Positions 11,055 to 21,960 of a stretch of 64,000 nucleotides of DNA are shown piece after piece. The translations under genes were made by a program, and so were the position numbers. Origin of the DNA: Myxocyprinus asiaticus. Its lineage: Eukaryota; Chordata; Actinopteri; Cypriniformes; Catostomidae. Each line of letters opens with the position of its first letter. Within the stretch, counting starts at the first letter, position 1. The stretch spans positions 13,743,001 to 13,807,000 of the forward strand of contig NC_059382.1 of the NCBI RefSeq assembly GCF_019703515.2, written 5' to 3'. The notes under the pieces were generated by a model. The model worked only from the letters and a program-made list of their open reading frames with translations, made no database searches and had not been told where the DNA came from.

Positions 11055-11977
11055 CACTGGCGGCCATTTCGGAAGCAAAGTGGTACTTTAATTCACCAAA
11101 GTGGCATTCAACTGATCATAAAGTAAGTCAAAAATGGCAAAAAAGAAACAGCTTTCTCTAGAAACTCATCAGTCAATCATTGTTTTGAGGAATGAAGGTT
11201 ATACAATGCTTGAAATTGCCAAACAAACTGAAGATTTCATACAAAGGTGTACACTACAGTCTTCAAAGACAAAGGACAACTGGCTCTAACAAGGACAGAA
11301 AGAGATGTGGAAGGCCAGATGTACAACTAAACAAGAGGATAAGTACATCAGAGTCTCTAGTTTGAGAAATAGATGCCTCACGTGTCCTTAGCTGACAGTT
11401 TAAATTGAATTCTACCTGCTCAACACCAGTTTCATGTACAACAGTATAGACAAGACTCAGGGGTGCAGGCCTTATGGGAAGAATTGCAAAGAAAAGACAC
11501 TTTTAAAACAGAACAACAAAAAGAAAAGTTTAGAGTAAGCAAAGAAACACAGACATTGGCATCCGATAATTGGAAAAGAGTGTTATGATCTTAACCCCAT
11601 TGAGCATTTGTGGGATCAGCTAGACTGTAAGGTGTGTGAGAAGTGCCCAACAAGACAGCCACATCTATGGCAAGTGCTACAGGAAGCGTGGGGTGAAATG
11701 ACACCTGAGTATCTGGACAAACTGACAGCTGGAATGCCAATGATCTGCAAAGCTGTCACTGCTGCATGTGGAGGATTTTTTGATGAGATCTCTTTGAAGT
11801 AGTTTAAGAAGTTCTGATTTTTTTTATTTTTTTCAAACTGTAATAGTAATTTTTCACGTTATTAATGTCCTGACTATACATTGTGTTCAGCTGAATGCCA
11901 CTTTGGTGAATAAAAGTACCAATTTATTTCCATAAGAGTAAAATCTGTACATTATTCCAAACTTTTGGCCGCCAGTG
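11055..11977 (+). mobile_element. Internally deleted Tc1-like transposon, copy 1
   Basis: Flanked by TA at 11053-11054 and 11978-11979. Both ends are CACTGGCGGCC in inverted orientation, and the longer inverted repeat continues into TTCACCAAAGTGGCATTCA. Inside is a broken transposase (11134-11802). It has the same internal deletion junction as the 22908 copy, plus a further deletion of about 200 bp after the left repeat and a shortened left inverted repeat. Confidence 0.85.
11134..11802 (+). pseudogene. Tc1-like transposase remnant, copy 1
   Basis: Starts MAKKKQLSLETHQSIIVLRN, the paired-like DNA-binding head, then goes out of frame. Later pieces recur in other frames, and the last (11608-11802) encodes the C-terminus WDQLDCKVCEKCPTRQPHLW and more. 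The segment with the first two catalytic aspartates is missing: TGGAAAAGAGTGTTA (the start of the VLWSDE block) is joined straight to GATCTTAACCCCATTGAG (the DLNPIE block). The product cannot be an active DDE recombinase. Confidence 0.8.
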
Positions 11978-12179
11978 TAAGAGCACTTTGCTTCTTTATT
12001 ATATGACATGCTACAAAGAGCATTCTCACTCTCTAATGTTGTCATCACTGGAGGTTAAATGAGTGCAAAGATGTGTCTACAAGACAAATTAAACAGATTT
12101 CCTTTAATAGCAGGTATTAGACCAGTGTTTGTGTGTATTTGTATGTGTATGTGTTTGAATGCGTGACCACAACACTCAC

Positions 12180-12264
12180 CTTCATGGTGGGTGGTGCAGT
12201 TCGGGGTGGTGAGGGTGGACATTCTCCCAGAGGCACACTGGAGATGGTCAGCAACTCCTGTTTC
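12180..12264 (-). CDS. rap1gap2: rap1gap2 coding exon, Pro-rich N-terminal segment (TAPPTMK)
   Basis: The minus strand has an acceptor ending in TGCAG just above 12264 and a donor GTGAGT just below 12180. The 85-nt exon is one base plus 28 codons, so it needs an upstream exon ending in phase 2. It reads KQELLTISSVPLGECPPSPP and then RTAPPTMK. This parallels the human RAP1GAP2 segment KQEL...SPPLTAPPTMK (from memory). It is the first exon common to the transcripts I propose, and it lies between the unique N-terminus and the GoLoco-like helix. A shorter exon using the AG seven bases further in (start GAGTTG) is possible but fits the family alignment less well. The opposite strand is also open here but shows no family match. 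Confidence 0.88.
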
Positions 12265-12522
12265 CTGCAGCACACACAAATACTCACACAGTCAGTCTCA
12301 CAGATCAGCACACTTCGTAGTACATTATAAAAAGTGGTAACATCAGGGTTTCCAACTATCCTGTATTAGCCGGGATGCCCCAATTCTGGCCGAAATGTTG
12401 TCCCATATTTACAGAGCAAAATGCTCAAGGGAGTATTCAACTAAACTAATTTAAGGGGTTAAATCAAGTATAAATAGATCCTTATGTTAATAATTGGAGG
12501 CTACCACTTTTATAGTGTAGAG
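12265..12522. other. Intron upstream of the 12180-12264 exon
   Basis: The polypyrimidine tract is weak; a CA-rich stretch precedes the TGCAG acceptor. No other feature. Confidence 0.5.
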
Positions 12523-12991
12523 CAGTGGTTTACAATGGCGTTTGAAACCCAAAAATGGGCCACAGGTCTGTTCTAAGGATAAAATACATAGGCTTATCAA
12601 CTTTTAAAAGAGGAGAAAACGCTTCCTATATCTTTTGTTGAGGCTGTGCATCCAATCAAACTCGACAAAAAAAAATGAATCTGTCATTGGTAGAAGCAAG
12701 CCAAATAAGGCATATGCCAACATGGACAAGTTGCTTGACATGCCCTCATCCTCGAAACTGTGAACAAAACTATGCAAAGTAAAGGAAAATACGACCTAGA
12801 CTACATGAAATAGTACACTTGCAATGAAGATAAACATGGTATGTTCCAACCATGATGATTGCGTTATTGGCTGCAGAGAGTGTAAAAGCATAGAACTTTG
12901 TGCAATAAACAATTTTGTTACTGGGTCGGATCGCCGCTTTATGTCCAATGTAAAATCTGGATCCTCAAACAAAACCAGCTGAGAACCACTG
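12523..12991. mobile_element. Possible hAT-type MITE (CAGTGGTT...AACCACTG)
   Basis: Left end CAGTGGTTTACAATGG and right end, read inverted, CAGTGGTTCTCAGCTGG are typical hAT termini. The 8-bp flanks (12515-12522 and 12992-12999) do not match well, so the target duplication is lost or the borders are off. No transposase is recognised; the minus-strand frame 12796-13005 has no match I know. Confidence 0.4.
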
Positions 12992-13377
12992 TAGCAGAAT
13001 ACCAAAATATGGTGTAGTTTTGCACTAAAACAGAAAACTGGCCCTCAGATGTAGACGTTCCCACACATACACACAAACTGTGTGAGGGTCATTGCAGTAC
13101 CCTTGACAGATTCTCCTGAATAGAACATGGTTTGCCTCCAGAGACTCAGGTGAAAAAACAAAAACAACAATTCTCTATGTCTGCTTGTAGACCTCGGTAT
13201 GTGCACAGAGACATAACATGAACACAAGAGCAACAGAAAAGAGGTATAAGAAGGGGGATGAGGCGTATGAAAAGAAGCTAAGGCTCCAAGTAAGAACATG
13301 CATAGGTAAAGACAAATGAGAAATGGGCTACTTGGAATCAGGAGGTTAAAATTAGTCAGGGCAGACCAACGTCATGG
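12992..13377. other. Intron, no feature recognised
   Basis: Nothing supportable. It abuts the left end of the DIRS element. Confidence 0.4.
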
Positions 13378-13415
13378 TTACTGGTGTAACCTCCGTTCCC
13401 TGATGGAGGGAACGA

Positions 13416-13573
13416 GACGTTGGTGTCGATGTAGTGACACTAGGGGTCACTCTTGGGAGCCCGAGACACCTCTGGTCTTTGATAAAAGGCCAATGAAAAT
13501 TGGCGAGTGGTATTTGCATGCCACTCCCCCGAACATACGGGTATAAAAGGAGCTGGTATGCAACCACTCATTC
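13416..13573 (+). repeat. DIRS left inverted terminal repeat
   Basis: From GACGTTGGTGTCGATGTAGT to CAACCACTCATTC. It is the near-perfect reverse complement of 19423-19581. On the plus strand it carries CCAAT (13490), ATTTGCAT (13512) and TATAAAA (13542) facing into the element, antisense to its genes. A further inverted repeat CTCCGTTCCCTGATGGAGGG / CCCTCCATCAGGGAACGGAG surrounds it (about 13391-13685). Confidence 0.85.
13490..13548 (+). promoter_or_regulatory. CCAAT-octamer-TATA module in DIRS left repeat
   Basis: CCAAT 13490-13494, octamer ATTTGCAT 13512-13519, TATAAAA 13542-13548. The octamer is the perfect POU-domain consensus. It would direct transcription rightwards, antisense to the DIRS genes. 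Confidence 0.55.
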
Positions 13574-14558
13574 AGGTTTTACGCTGAGGAGCCGATATAA
13601 GGTCCGGCCATTTCAGCGGGTAGTTCAGTGTTGTGGCAGGAGGGACCAACGTATCGTTCCCTCCATCAGGGAACGGAGGTTACACCAGTAAGCATGACGT
13701 TCCCTGTCTGTCACTCACTCGACGTTGGTGTCGATGTAGTGACACTAGGGGTCCCTATACAAAACGCCACAAGGCTGAACTGTGTTACGTGAACTGGCGG
13801 TGTGTGGTGGGCAGACTTGCTGTGTGCCTCATAGTCAGCACACCAGGTCGACACGTAACCTCCCCCAACAAGTGTTATAAGTGTCGAACGGCCCTTTTTG
13901 GGGACAAGTTGACTACCCAGAGATAGAGACAGGCTTAACCCTGTCATGGCCTCTTTCCCCTTCTCTTTTTCCACTCCCTAAAAAAGAAGGGGGATTATCC
14001 GACTGGGCCGCCAGGTCTAGTCGGGGGGTGTCCCTCCCAAGGGGAGGACACCGCGGAGACCACACCTCGCCCCAAGAGAGGGGGGGATATTTAAGTGGAA
14101 GAATACATCACATGGTCTTTCCAACCATGTGGAGAGCCTTCAAGGTAGATCCTGCCCAATGGGGGAGGAGTTACTACAACATGGAGACTGGGGCAGAGGG
14201 GCTCTGCCCAAGGAAGACGCAGTTTGCCAGCAGGGAAATGAATTAGCGGAAGATATAGATCGCATGGGGTTAGCCTTACAGGGAACCGCCACATGCGGAG
14301 CACCTACCCCAGAACCGGGCTCTTAGTTAGCGCATGTACTGGGCCAGCAGCGAGTCTCTCCAAAAACTCGACTGCCACAGGGCTCGGAGGAAGTCAACCA
14401 GGGAACAACTTTTGTGAACACTACTGGGAATTAACAGCGCACGTCTTCAGCTCAAAAGGAGGTGGAAGGCGCTATGTGCAAGCGATACACCCAGCCGGCT
14501 ATCCCGGGCTTATCCGCTTGTGTTGCGTGCCACTACCTGGGACAAAACCGGTTCCACC

Positions 14559-15703
14559 CGGAGGTTATAGAACCTTGCACAGGTGTTGGGTGTTGCCCAG
14601 CCTTTTGCTCTGCAAATGTCTGTTAGAGAGGCACCCCTGGCCAGGGCTCAGGGAGCCGCTACACCCCTACTGGGGGCAGCATGTTTTGGGGAAGATATGC
14701 CATAGTTATGGCATCAATGAGCCACTGGGCAATCCTCTGCTTGGAGACAGCGCTTCCTTTCCGCTGTGCACCAAAGCAGACAAAGAGCTGCTCAGAGACT
14801 CTAAAGCTCTGTGTGCGATCCAAATAGATGCGTAAAGCGCGCACCGGACACAGCAACGACAGGGCTGGGTCTGCCTCCTCCTGGGGCAGCGCTTGCAGGT
14901 TCACCACCTGGTCCCTAAAAGGAGTGGTGGGAACCTTGGGCACATAGCCCGGTCGGGGTCTCAGGATCACGTGAGAATAGCCCGGACCGAACTCCAGGCA
15001 CGTTTCGCTGACAGAGAACGCTTGCAGGTCACCTACCCTCTTGATGGAAGTGAGCGCAGTGCAAAGCTCAAAGGGGGCTCTCTGTAGACCCTGAAAAACT
15101 ACAGAGGTCCGATGAGGGAACGAGGTGCGGCCTGGAGGGATTCAGCCTCCTGGCACCTCTTAGGAACCTGCTGATCATGAAGTGCTTCCCTAAGGACTTA
15201 CCGTCGACTGCGTCGTGGTGTGCTGGTATGGCAGCAACGTACACCTTCAAGGTGGAAGGGGACAGCCTCCCTTCCAACCTCTCTTGCAGGAAGGAAGGCA
15301 CTGATCTGACTGCGCATCTCTGGGGGTTTTCCCGACAGGAAGAACACCACTTAGCGAACAGACGGCACTTAAAGGCATACAGGCGCCTCGTAGAGGGAGC
15401 CCTAGCCTGAGTGAATGTGTCTACCATCGCAGGTGGGAGACAGCTTAGGTCTTCCGCGTCCTGTCCAGGGGGCAGACATGGAGATTCCAGAGGTCTGGGC
15501 GCAGGTACTGGATGGTGCCCCTTCCCTAAGAAAGAAGGTCCTTCCTCAGGGGAATTTGCCCGGGGGGAGCTGTCGCGAGGAGCGTGAGGTCCGAGCACTA
15601 CATCTGGGCGGGCCAGTAGGGTGCTTACCAGGACGACATTCTCTTCGTCCTCCCTGACCTTGCACAGGGTCTGTGCAAGCAGGCTCACTGGGGGAAAACG
15701 CAT
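14559..15703 (-). pseudogene. DIRS tyrosine recombinase, broken
   Basis: The N-terminal core-binding part is in the frame 15068-15703 (…PSTRRLYAFKCRLFAKWC…, then a stop). The catalytic part continues in another frame from about 15095 to 14659 (ILRPRPGYVPKVPTTPFRDQ, then LCPVRALRIYLDRTQ and a stop). A third frame keeps DICRAKGWATPNTCARFYNL with the nucleophile tyrosine codon at about 14567-14569. Compared with the family, the segment just before this, which should carry the conserved HxxR box, is missing near 14640-14662. The enzyme would cut and rejoin circular DNA for integration; this copy has lost at least one catalytic box and is split by frameshifts. Confidence 0.75.
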
Positions 15704-17170
15704 ATTTGCAAATGCCAGGGGACCAGCTGTGTGCCAGTGCGTCTATGCCGAGGAAGGCCTCGGTCAGGGCGTACCAGAGCGGGCAGTGGGGAGGATTCTT
15801 GGGAGGCGAACAGGTGCACCTGTGCCTGTCGAATCGACTCCAAATCAGCTGGACCACCTGAAGGTGTAGTCTCCACTCTCCCTTGAGGATAACCTGTTGT
15901 GACGGCGCGTCCACCGAAGTGTTGAGGTTGCCCGGGATGTGAGTGGCTTGCAGCGACTTGAGGTGCTGCTGACTCCGTTGGAGGAGACGGCGGGCGAGTT
16001 GTGACATACAGCGGGAGCGCAGACCGCCTTGGCGGTTGACATATGCTACCGCTGCTGTGCTGTCTGTCCGAACTAGCACGTGCTTGCCCTGGATCAACGG
16101 CCGGAACCTCCGCAGAGCGAGCAGAATTGCCAGTAACTCGAGGCAGTTGATGTGCCAACACAGCCGCAGACCCGTCCAGAGGCCGGCGGCTGCGTGCCCG
16201 TTGCAAACAGTGCCCCAGCCCATTTTGGAGGCGTCTGTCGTGACCACGACGCACCTGGAGACCAGTTCTAGGGGAACACCTGCTCGTAGAAACGAGAGGT
16301 TGGTCCAAGGGCTGAAAAGACGGTGACAGACCGACGTAATGGCCACGCGGTGTGTCCCATGGTGCCATGCCCGTCTCGGGACTCGAGTCTGGAGCCAGTG
16401 CTGAAGCGGCCTCATATGCATCAACCCGAGTGGGGTGGCCACCGCCGAGGATGCCATATGCCCCAGGAGCCTCTGAAAAAGTTTCAGTGAAACCGTTGTT
16501 TTCTGTTTGAACACCTTCAAACAGGCCAGCACCGACTGGGCACGCTCGTTCGTAAGGTGTGCCGTAAAGGAGTCCAACTCCAAACCGAGAAAAGAGATGC
16601 TCTGAACCGGGAGGAGCTTGCTCTTTTCCCAGTTGACCCGAAGCCCTAGTCGGCTGAGGTGTGAGAGCACCAGGTCCCTGTGTGCGAATAACACGTCTCG
16701 AGAGTGAGCTAAGATTAGCCAGTCGTAAAGATAGTTGAGAATGTGAATGCCCACCTCCCTTAACGGGGCAAGGGCAGCCTCTGCGATCTTCGTAAAGATG
16801 CGAGGAGACAGGGACAGGCCGAAAGGGAGGACTTTGTACTGATACACCTGACCCTCGAACGCGAACCGCAGGAAGGGTCTGTGTCGAGGAAGGATCGAGA
16901 CATGAAAGTACGCATCCTTCGGGTCTACCGCCACGAACCAATCTTGATGCCGGACGCTCGCTAGAATGCGTCTTTGCGTCAGCATCTTGAACGGGAGTCT
17001 GTGTAAAGCCCAGTTCAGTACTCGCAGGTCCAAGATTGGCCGCAACCCACCGCCTTTTTTCAGTACAATGAAGTAGGGGCTGTAAAACCCTTTCTTCATC
17101 TCGGCTGGAGGGACAGGTTCTATCGCGTCCTTCCGTAGGAGGGTAGCGATCTCCGCGCAAGGTAGCAGCG
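15546..17170 (-). pseudogene. DIRS reverse transcriptase and RNase H, active site mutated
   Basis: The frame 15546-17099 (517 codons, and open upstream to about 17165 as ...AIEPVPPAEMKK) encodes RT motifs LRPILDLRVLN (residues 19-29), VDPKDAYFHV (58-67) and LPFGLSLSPRIF (91-102). The usual LDDW box reads LYDW at residues 124-127. The codon at 16725-16727 is TAC where GAC is expected, so one catalytic Asp is lost by a single change. RNase H follows (TTDASKMGWG 287-296, CLELLAILLALR 319-330, RTDSTAAVAYVN 344-355). After residue 420 the family frame is left and regained. Upstream, the true N-terminal part lies in a different frame (about 17170-17400), so there is a frameshift near 17165. Confidence 0.85.
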
Positions 17171-17699
17171 TTTTCGTCTTTCACCAAGGTGAAGTGGACA
17201 CCGCTGAACCTGGGCGGATGCCCGGCGAAGTGAATCGTGCAGCCGAGTCGGACGGTCCGGACCAGCCCTCGTGACGGACTGGAAGGCGCAAGCCATGCGT
17301 CCAAGTTCTGCGCAAGGGGGACCAAAGGGACAACATCATCGGATGTACCGGCAGGTGGGGCCTCGCGGCGGGGCGGAGCTCGAGGTGCCACACCACGTCG
17401 TGGCCGTGCTGAGTCCGAGGACATCGAAGCACTTACCTGGCTCCTTGTGTCCACCCCCGGAACAGCCTGGGACAGGGGAGGAAGAGGCCTGTCCTCGTGA
17501 CCCGTGGAGACTGTCACATCAGGGGCGGCTTTGTGCCACAGCTGGGCGCTCAGGGCGGGAGACCGCCGCTGGAGCGCCAACCTGCCAAATGGAGTGGTGG
17601 ACGGTGGTCGTGATGCCAGCCGTACACACCGGATACGTGACCTAGGGAACAAGGAAACCACTCTTGCTGAGCTCTTGGGTACTGCAGCCACTTGGGCAT

Positions 17700-19162
17700 G
17701 CAGCGCAATTAAATGCAAAAGGTAACAAAAAGATGAAGATCTGCTTACCAGCTCCAGAGCAGCGGGTTTCGTTGTCCCTGGGTCGCCCGTCTCAAGGGCG
17801 CTTTGAAGCCTTTCACGGGTTCTGGGCGGCTGCGAGACGGGTGGTGTCTGCTTCCTACGGTGGGCTCCACGCCGGGGCCAGGCCGAAGGGGCGGTCACCG
17901 CAGGGGGATGCCCTTGGCGATGAGTAGATGGGGTGCGGGATCTTGAGCCGCACCGGGGCAAGATATGCCGGCTAGCATCCATCTACTGCTCTACCATCGA
18001 GAACTGCTGGGCAAAGTCCTCGACGGTGTCACCGAATAGGCCCGCCTGGGAAATGGGGGCAGCAAGGAATCATGTCTTGTCGGCCTCACCCATCTCGACC
18101 ATGTTGAGCCAAAGGTGGCGCTCCTGGAGCCCTAGTGTGGCCATCGTCTGCCCGAGAGACCGCGCCGTGACCTCCGTCGCTCGGAAAGTGAGGTCGGTTG
18201 CCGAGCGCAGTTCCTGCATCAATCCCGGGGCGGAACTACCCTTGTGCAGTTCCTTTAGCGCCTTGGCGGACTTGCAGGAGAGCCATGGCGTGCAGGGCGG
18301 AGGCAGCTTGTCCAGCGGCACCGTAGGCCTTGGCCGTCAGAGACGACGTAAACCTACAGGCCTTGGACGGGGGCTTTGGGCACCCGCGCCAGGTGGCGGC
18401 GCTCTGCGGGCATAGGTGCACCGTGAGCGCCTTTATCCACCGGGGGATTGCCGAATAACCCTTGGCCGCCCCACCATTGAGAGTAGTGAGAGCGGGGAAA
18501 CTGAAAAGCAGTAAAAAGTGCCTCCCGCGACCTTGTCAGCTCTTCATGCACTTCTGGGAAGAAAGGAACGGGGCGGGGCATGGCTCTGAGTGGCGGCGCG
18601 AGCCCAGGAACCAATCACCGAGCCGCGAGGGTTCAGGGAAGAGCGGTGAAATCCACTCTAACCGACACTCGCGGCTGCCCGGGAAAGCATGTCGTCATCT
18701 CCGCGTCAGCCTGTGACTGGGCGATCGACCCCGAAGGGAGGAGCCTAGCTGAGGCTTCCGACTGGACCAGCCCGCTCTCCGATGCTGCGCTAAGAGCTCA
18801 TCACTTTCGCAAGCTCCGAATAAGAGGTCGAACTCGCCGTGAGACGAGCCGGTGGACTCATCCGGAAGCCCGATCGGGGCAGACGAGCGTGCTGGGGAAT
18901 GGGAGGTCCGCGGGGGGATACCCGGCGGAGGCGGTCCCATTGGGGTCCCCAAATCGATAAAAGGACCGAGGCAGGAGCCTCTGGGGTGGCTTGCTTTCTT
19001 ACGAAGGCGAGCCGCAACCGCAACGTTGCCATGGACATATTCTCGCAATGAGAACATGACCATCCACGAACGCTGTCTCCGCGTGAGCAGTGCCCAGACA
19101 CGAAAGACAGTGATCGTGACTGTTAGAAGGTGAGAGATAACGAGCACAACCAGGAATAACAC
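17700..19162 (-). pseudogene. DIRS gag-like ORF, fragmented
   Basis: Pieces in three frames on the minus strand follow each other: 18695-19162 (N-terminal), 18354-18614 (FFPEVHEELTRSREALFTAF, SHYSQWWGG), 18236-18421 (TSSLTAKAYGAAGQAASALH) and 18070-18321 (KALKELHKGSSAPGLMQELR, ERHLWLNMVEMGEADKT). These match my memory of fish DIRS gag proteins. The C-terminal part with a Pro/Thr-rich tail is near 17750-17830. Gag would package the element's RNA. No intact frame remains. The 765-codon frame 15685-17982 is open by chance and covers gag tail and RT in mixed frames. Confidence 0.65.
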
Positions 19163-19422
19163 ACAATCGGAAAAGCATCTTTAAAAAGACGTTCCGTGTG
19201 TGCGCTCTTTTAGAGAAATATGTACTCTTTTAGAGGGGAAAAATGCTCTTTCAGAAAATATACTCTCTAGTTTTTCTGCCGAAGCGCCCAGGGGCATTCA
19301 CTGCAGTGCACCAGTGCAGAGGAGGGAGAAGCCGCTGAAATGCGCTGTCAGATCCAGCAGAGATGAATGAACAGTACTGTTCAGCTCAGTGAGCATGACC
19401 GTTCGGCTCCGAAGAGAAAATC

Positions 19423-19581
19423 TGAATGAGTGGTTACACACCAGCTCCTTTTATACCCGCATGTTCGGGGGAGTGGCATGCAAATACCACTCGCCAATTT
19501 TCATTGGCCTTTTATCAAAGACCAGAGGTGTCTCGGGCTCCCAAGAGTGACCCCTAGTGTCACTACCTCGACACCAACGTC
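19423..19581 (-). repeat. DIRS right inverted terminal repeat with sense promoter
   Basis: The reverse complement of 13416-13573. On the minus strand it shows CCAAT (19503-19507 as ATTGG), the octamer (19478-19485 as ATGCAAAT) and TATAAAA (19449-19455), in the order and spacing of the left copy. This copy faces the gag and pol genes and is the likely sense promoter. Confidence 0.8.
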
Positions 19582-19604
19582 GAGTGAGTGACAGATAGGG
19601 AACT

Positions 19605-20040
19605 CTGGTTGTCTGGAAACATGGCTTCCCACTGATGGTCTGGACTCAAGTGTGGGTCCATTAAAATCTTCCCTTACATTACACCTCAGAGGGTCATTAA
19701 ACTCCACAAACATTTGAGAGCGCTTAAGGGTATATATGTTTATATGGGACTTTGATGCGAGCCAAAGTTTAAAAAGTAAAATGATTAATTTATGCATAAA
19801 TCCAATTAAATACAATGGTTCAAATACTTTTCTCCTGCAACTGTAAATAATATTTAAAATTAGATATAGTCTGATTTCTGAGCTATATAAATGAAACATT
19901 CAGTAAAGCAGTGACACAGCAAATTCACTGTATCATTCTCTAGAGGGTGTTTGCATCTACTACAGCAGTAGTCAGGGGCAGATGACTTACAGTATACTGT
20001 ACATTACTAAATTAATCATATTACGTGAGAAGGGCACATA
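19605..20040. other. Intron, no feature recognised
   Basis: Nothing supportable next to the DIRS right end. Confidence 0.4.
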
Positions 20041-20175
20041 CAATGTCACTAGCAATGCCAAGGTAATGGATTCAATTCCCAGAGAACACACAATCTAATA
20101 CAGTAGACTACTTTGCAAAATGTATACCTTAAATGCGCTGTAAGTCGCTTATGATACAAGTGTCATCCAAATGCA
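20041..20175 (+). repeat. SINE fragment with GTAAGTCGCTT tail
   Basis: Contains CACTAGCAATGCCAAGGTAA, a box-B-like GGATTCAATTCCC, GAGAACACAC, CCTTAAATGCGCTGTAAGTCGCTT and a decayed ATAAAAGCGTCTGCCAAATGC-type end. It is the same family as 58412-58515. I know this as a very common tRNA-derived fish repeat; the box A part is missing here. Confidence 0.6.
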
Positions 20176-20639
20176 AAACTTTTTGTGTTTTGATGGTGTG
20201 TGTATTCTTTTTTTCCTTCTGTAATATGTCCAGTGCACAGAAGCAGTTCACTTAGAGTCCAAACGCCAAGTACACATGTGTGAGTGTGTTAGAGTATCTG
20301 GCTGCCAGTCTTTCCATTCTTAAAGGGAAACACTGAGTAAACATATGCCTCATCTAATAAAGTCTGAAGCTGCTTGAGAGAACACGGCCAGGGCACTACT
20401 ACTCTTGTTGAAAACTGCTAGTTGTGTCCCAAATTCACCTCTGTCTAAACATGTAAATGCTTCACGCTGCAACCCCCCCAACCCACCAATGTTCAAACCA
20501 AATCTACGCCCTTGCCTGTTACCATTAGCTGCTGCTATTAGCCTCAATTGCATGGTGACAAACAGATGCACAACAGCACAATTCCAATTTGTAAACATTA
20601 AAATACTCACTGTTTCAAAAGTATAGCCACAAGATGTAT

Positions 20640-20890
20640 ACAATATGAATGATAACCTTTTCTATGTAAAGTTATATCTAATTTTACAACTTCATTGCCA
20701 TGTGACAATGTCATAAACAATGTAATCACGGGAAAAACAACAATTCTAACAACTTTACAGCTCAAATACTGCACAAGTTTGAATTAATGTAAATGCTTTT
20801 ATGAAATTATAAGATTTTTTCTGGTAGTAAACATTATGCCACACATGCTGTCAATTGATCTTAACTCAATTCCTTTAACACCTATGCATC
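20640..20890 (+). repeat. Dispersed repeat family W, copy 1
   Basis: Shares ACCTTTTCTATGTAAAGTTA, AACAACTTTACAGCTCAAAT, CACAAGTTT, AATGCTTTTATGAAATTATA and TATGCCACACATGCTGTC with 51118-51490 in the same orientation. It lacks the CCCATTCACTTCCATTG block present in the other copy. Confidence 0.6.
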
Positions 20891-21269
20891 TAATTTTAGA
20901 AACATCTAACAAGAGTGTGTACTGGTAGAGTAGGGGAGTGTAATCAGCATCTCTGGGGTAACGAGACTAACCAGGGATAAAACTGCATCACTGACTGCAT
21001 CATTCTCACTTTGCAAAAGGGGACAGGTCCACAGTCACAGCATTACAAAGGCAGAAAAAAAAAAAAAAAGAATGAGGTAGAGAATGAAAAATGTGGTGGT
21101 GTAGGTGGGGTAGTATGATATGTACAATGAGGTGTATAGATGTGCAATAAATTTGTCAGTGGGTATTGCAGGCTACTAGCAGCATATTTATTTAGGTTCT
21201 GGATGATTTAGGGGTGGTAACACATCCTGAGCCTCTGTTTGGGCCTAAGGAGTCAGAACAGGCCATTGT
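20891..21269. other. Intron, no feature recognised
   Basis: An A-run at 21055-21069; otherwise nothing. Confidence 0.4.
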
Positions 21270-21365
21270 TTGGGGGTGGTGGGTCTTAGTAATTAAAAAT
21301 CTGGGCTGGTAAGTAAAAGGTTATAGGTTCAAGCCCTTCAGCAGCAATACCAGTGCTTTAACCTG
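21270..21365 (+). repeat. tRNA-derived SINE head fragment
   Basis: TTAGTAATTAAAAATCTGGG (decayed box A), GGCTGGTAAGTAAAAGGTTA and a box B GGTTCAAGCCC at 21326-21336 match the ubiquitous fish SINE head. A B-box-to-body junction TTCAGCAGCAATACCAGTGC follows. Confidence 0.5.
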
Positions 21366-21374
21366 CCTGATGCC

Positions 21375-21560
21375 TTACAGGACAGGCAATACATTCCTGG
21401 TGATATGCTCAGCTGACTGTACCACCCTCTCCAGGTCTTTGCGGTCCTGTGGGGTTCTGCTTTCATACCAGGCAGTAATAGAGTCTGACAGGACACTCTC
21501 AATAGAGCAACTGTAAAAGAATGTTTGTATCTGAGTCGCTATCCTGAGCTGCCCCGGCAC
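21375..21560 (-). pseudogene. LINE reverse transcriptase C-terminal fragment
   Basis: A 61-codon minus-strand frame reads …TFFYSCSIESVLSDSITAWY, SRTPQDRKDLERVVQSAEHI, TRNVLPVL. This is the conserved region after the RT domain in CR1/L2/Rex-type fish LINEs (FYxxxIESxLxxxITxWY, DRKxLxRVVxxAxxI). The fragment lacks the catalytic domain. Confidence 0.6.
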
Positions 21561-21639
21561 CTGAAGAGAGGTACTGCTGAGAAATTGTAAAAACTATGAT
21601 TAAGAATGCAAGTGTTTAAGTTCAAGTGTTCATGTTCAT

Positions 21640-21960
21640 ACAATGTATAAAAGGACTGTGGTAAGCATAATATGCAAAAACACCTTTAAGTAAGCCATCT
21701 GTAGGTTAACTTCCCTGAGAAGTGTAAACACTGTGGCTCTGTAGAACTTTCAGAACATGGCTTTGTCTTTTTAAGAATGCTGACCAGCCTGACATAGCAA
21801 CATTGGCTTAACCAATGGCATGAGTTTGGGACCAGTCTATCTGTTTGTTTGACCAACTGAAGACAGGGAGAGTGTTCGGGAAACCTCTGTTAAAACAGTC
21901 ATTATTTTTGCATTCAGGGACGCTAGTGGTGCAGAAGTCACACACTTTACCGTATGAAGT
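21640..21960 (+). repeat. Dispersed repeat family X, copy 2
   Basis: Best preserved of the simple copies: AAGTAAGCCATCTGTAGGTT, AACTTCCCTGAGAAGTGTAA, the ACCAATGGCATGAGTTTGGG block, GTTTGTTTGACCAACTGAAG and ACAGTCATTATTTTTGCATT. It gives the uninterrupted version of the site at which the 31871 element sits. Confidence 0.65.

Larger units (their letters stand above)
13378..19604 (-). mobile_element. DIRS-type tyrosine-recombinase retrotransposon, inactive
   Basis: About 6.2 kb, GC-richer than its surroundings, with all recognisable coding sequence on the minus strand in the order gag, reverse transcriptase/RNase H, tyrosine recombinase. DIRS elements use a tyrosine recombinase instead of a DDE integrase and form circular DNA intermediates (known for the order). 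The ends are inverted repeats (13416-13573 and 19423-19581). A short internal copy of the terminal sequence lies at 13708-13755, as expected for the internal complementary region. No target duplication is expected for DIRS and none is seen. Frameshifts, stops, a changed RT active site and a deletion in the recombinase make it dead. Confidence 0.85.

Noticed and set aside
15685..17982. 765-codon open frame on the minus strand
   Set aside because: It is open by base composition. It mixes the gag tail, the N-terminal pol part and a wrong frame over the reverse transcriptase, whose conserved motifs lie in another frame.
21326..21336. Possible functional tRNA gene at the GGTTCAAGCCC box
   Set aside because: No acceptor stem pairing and no anticodon arm; it matches a SINE head instead.
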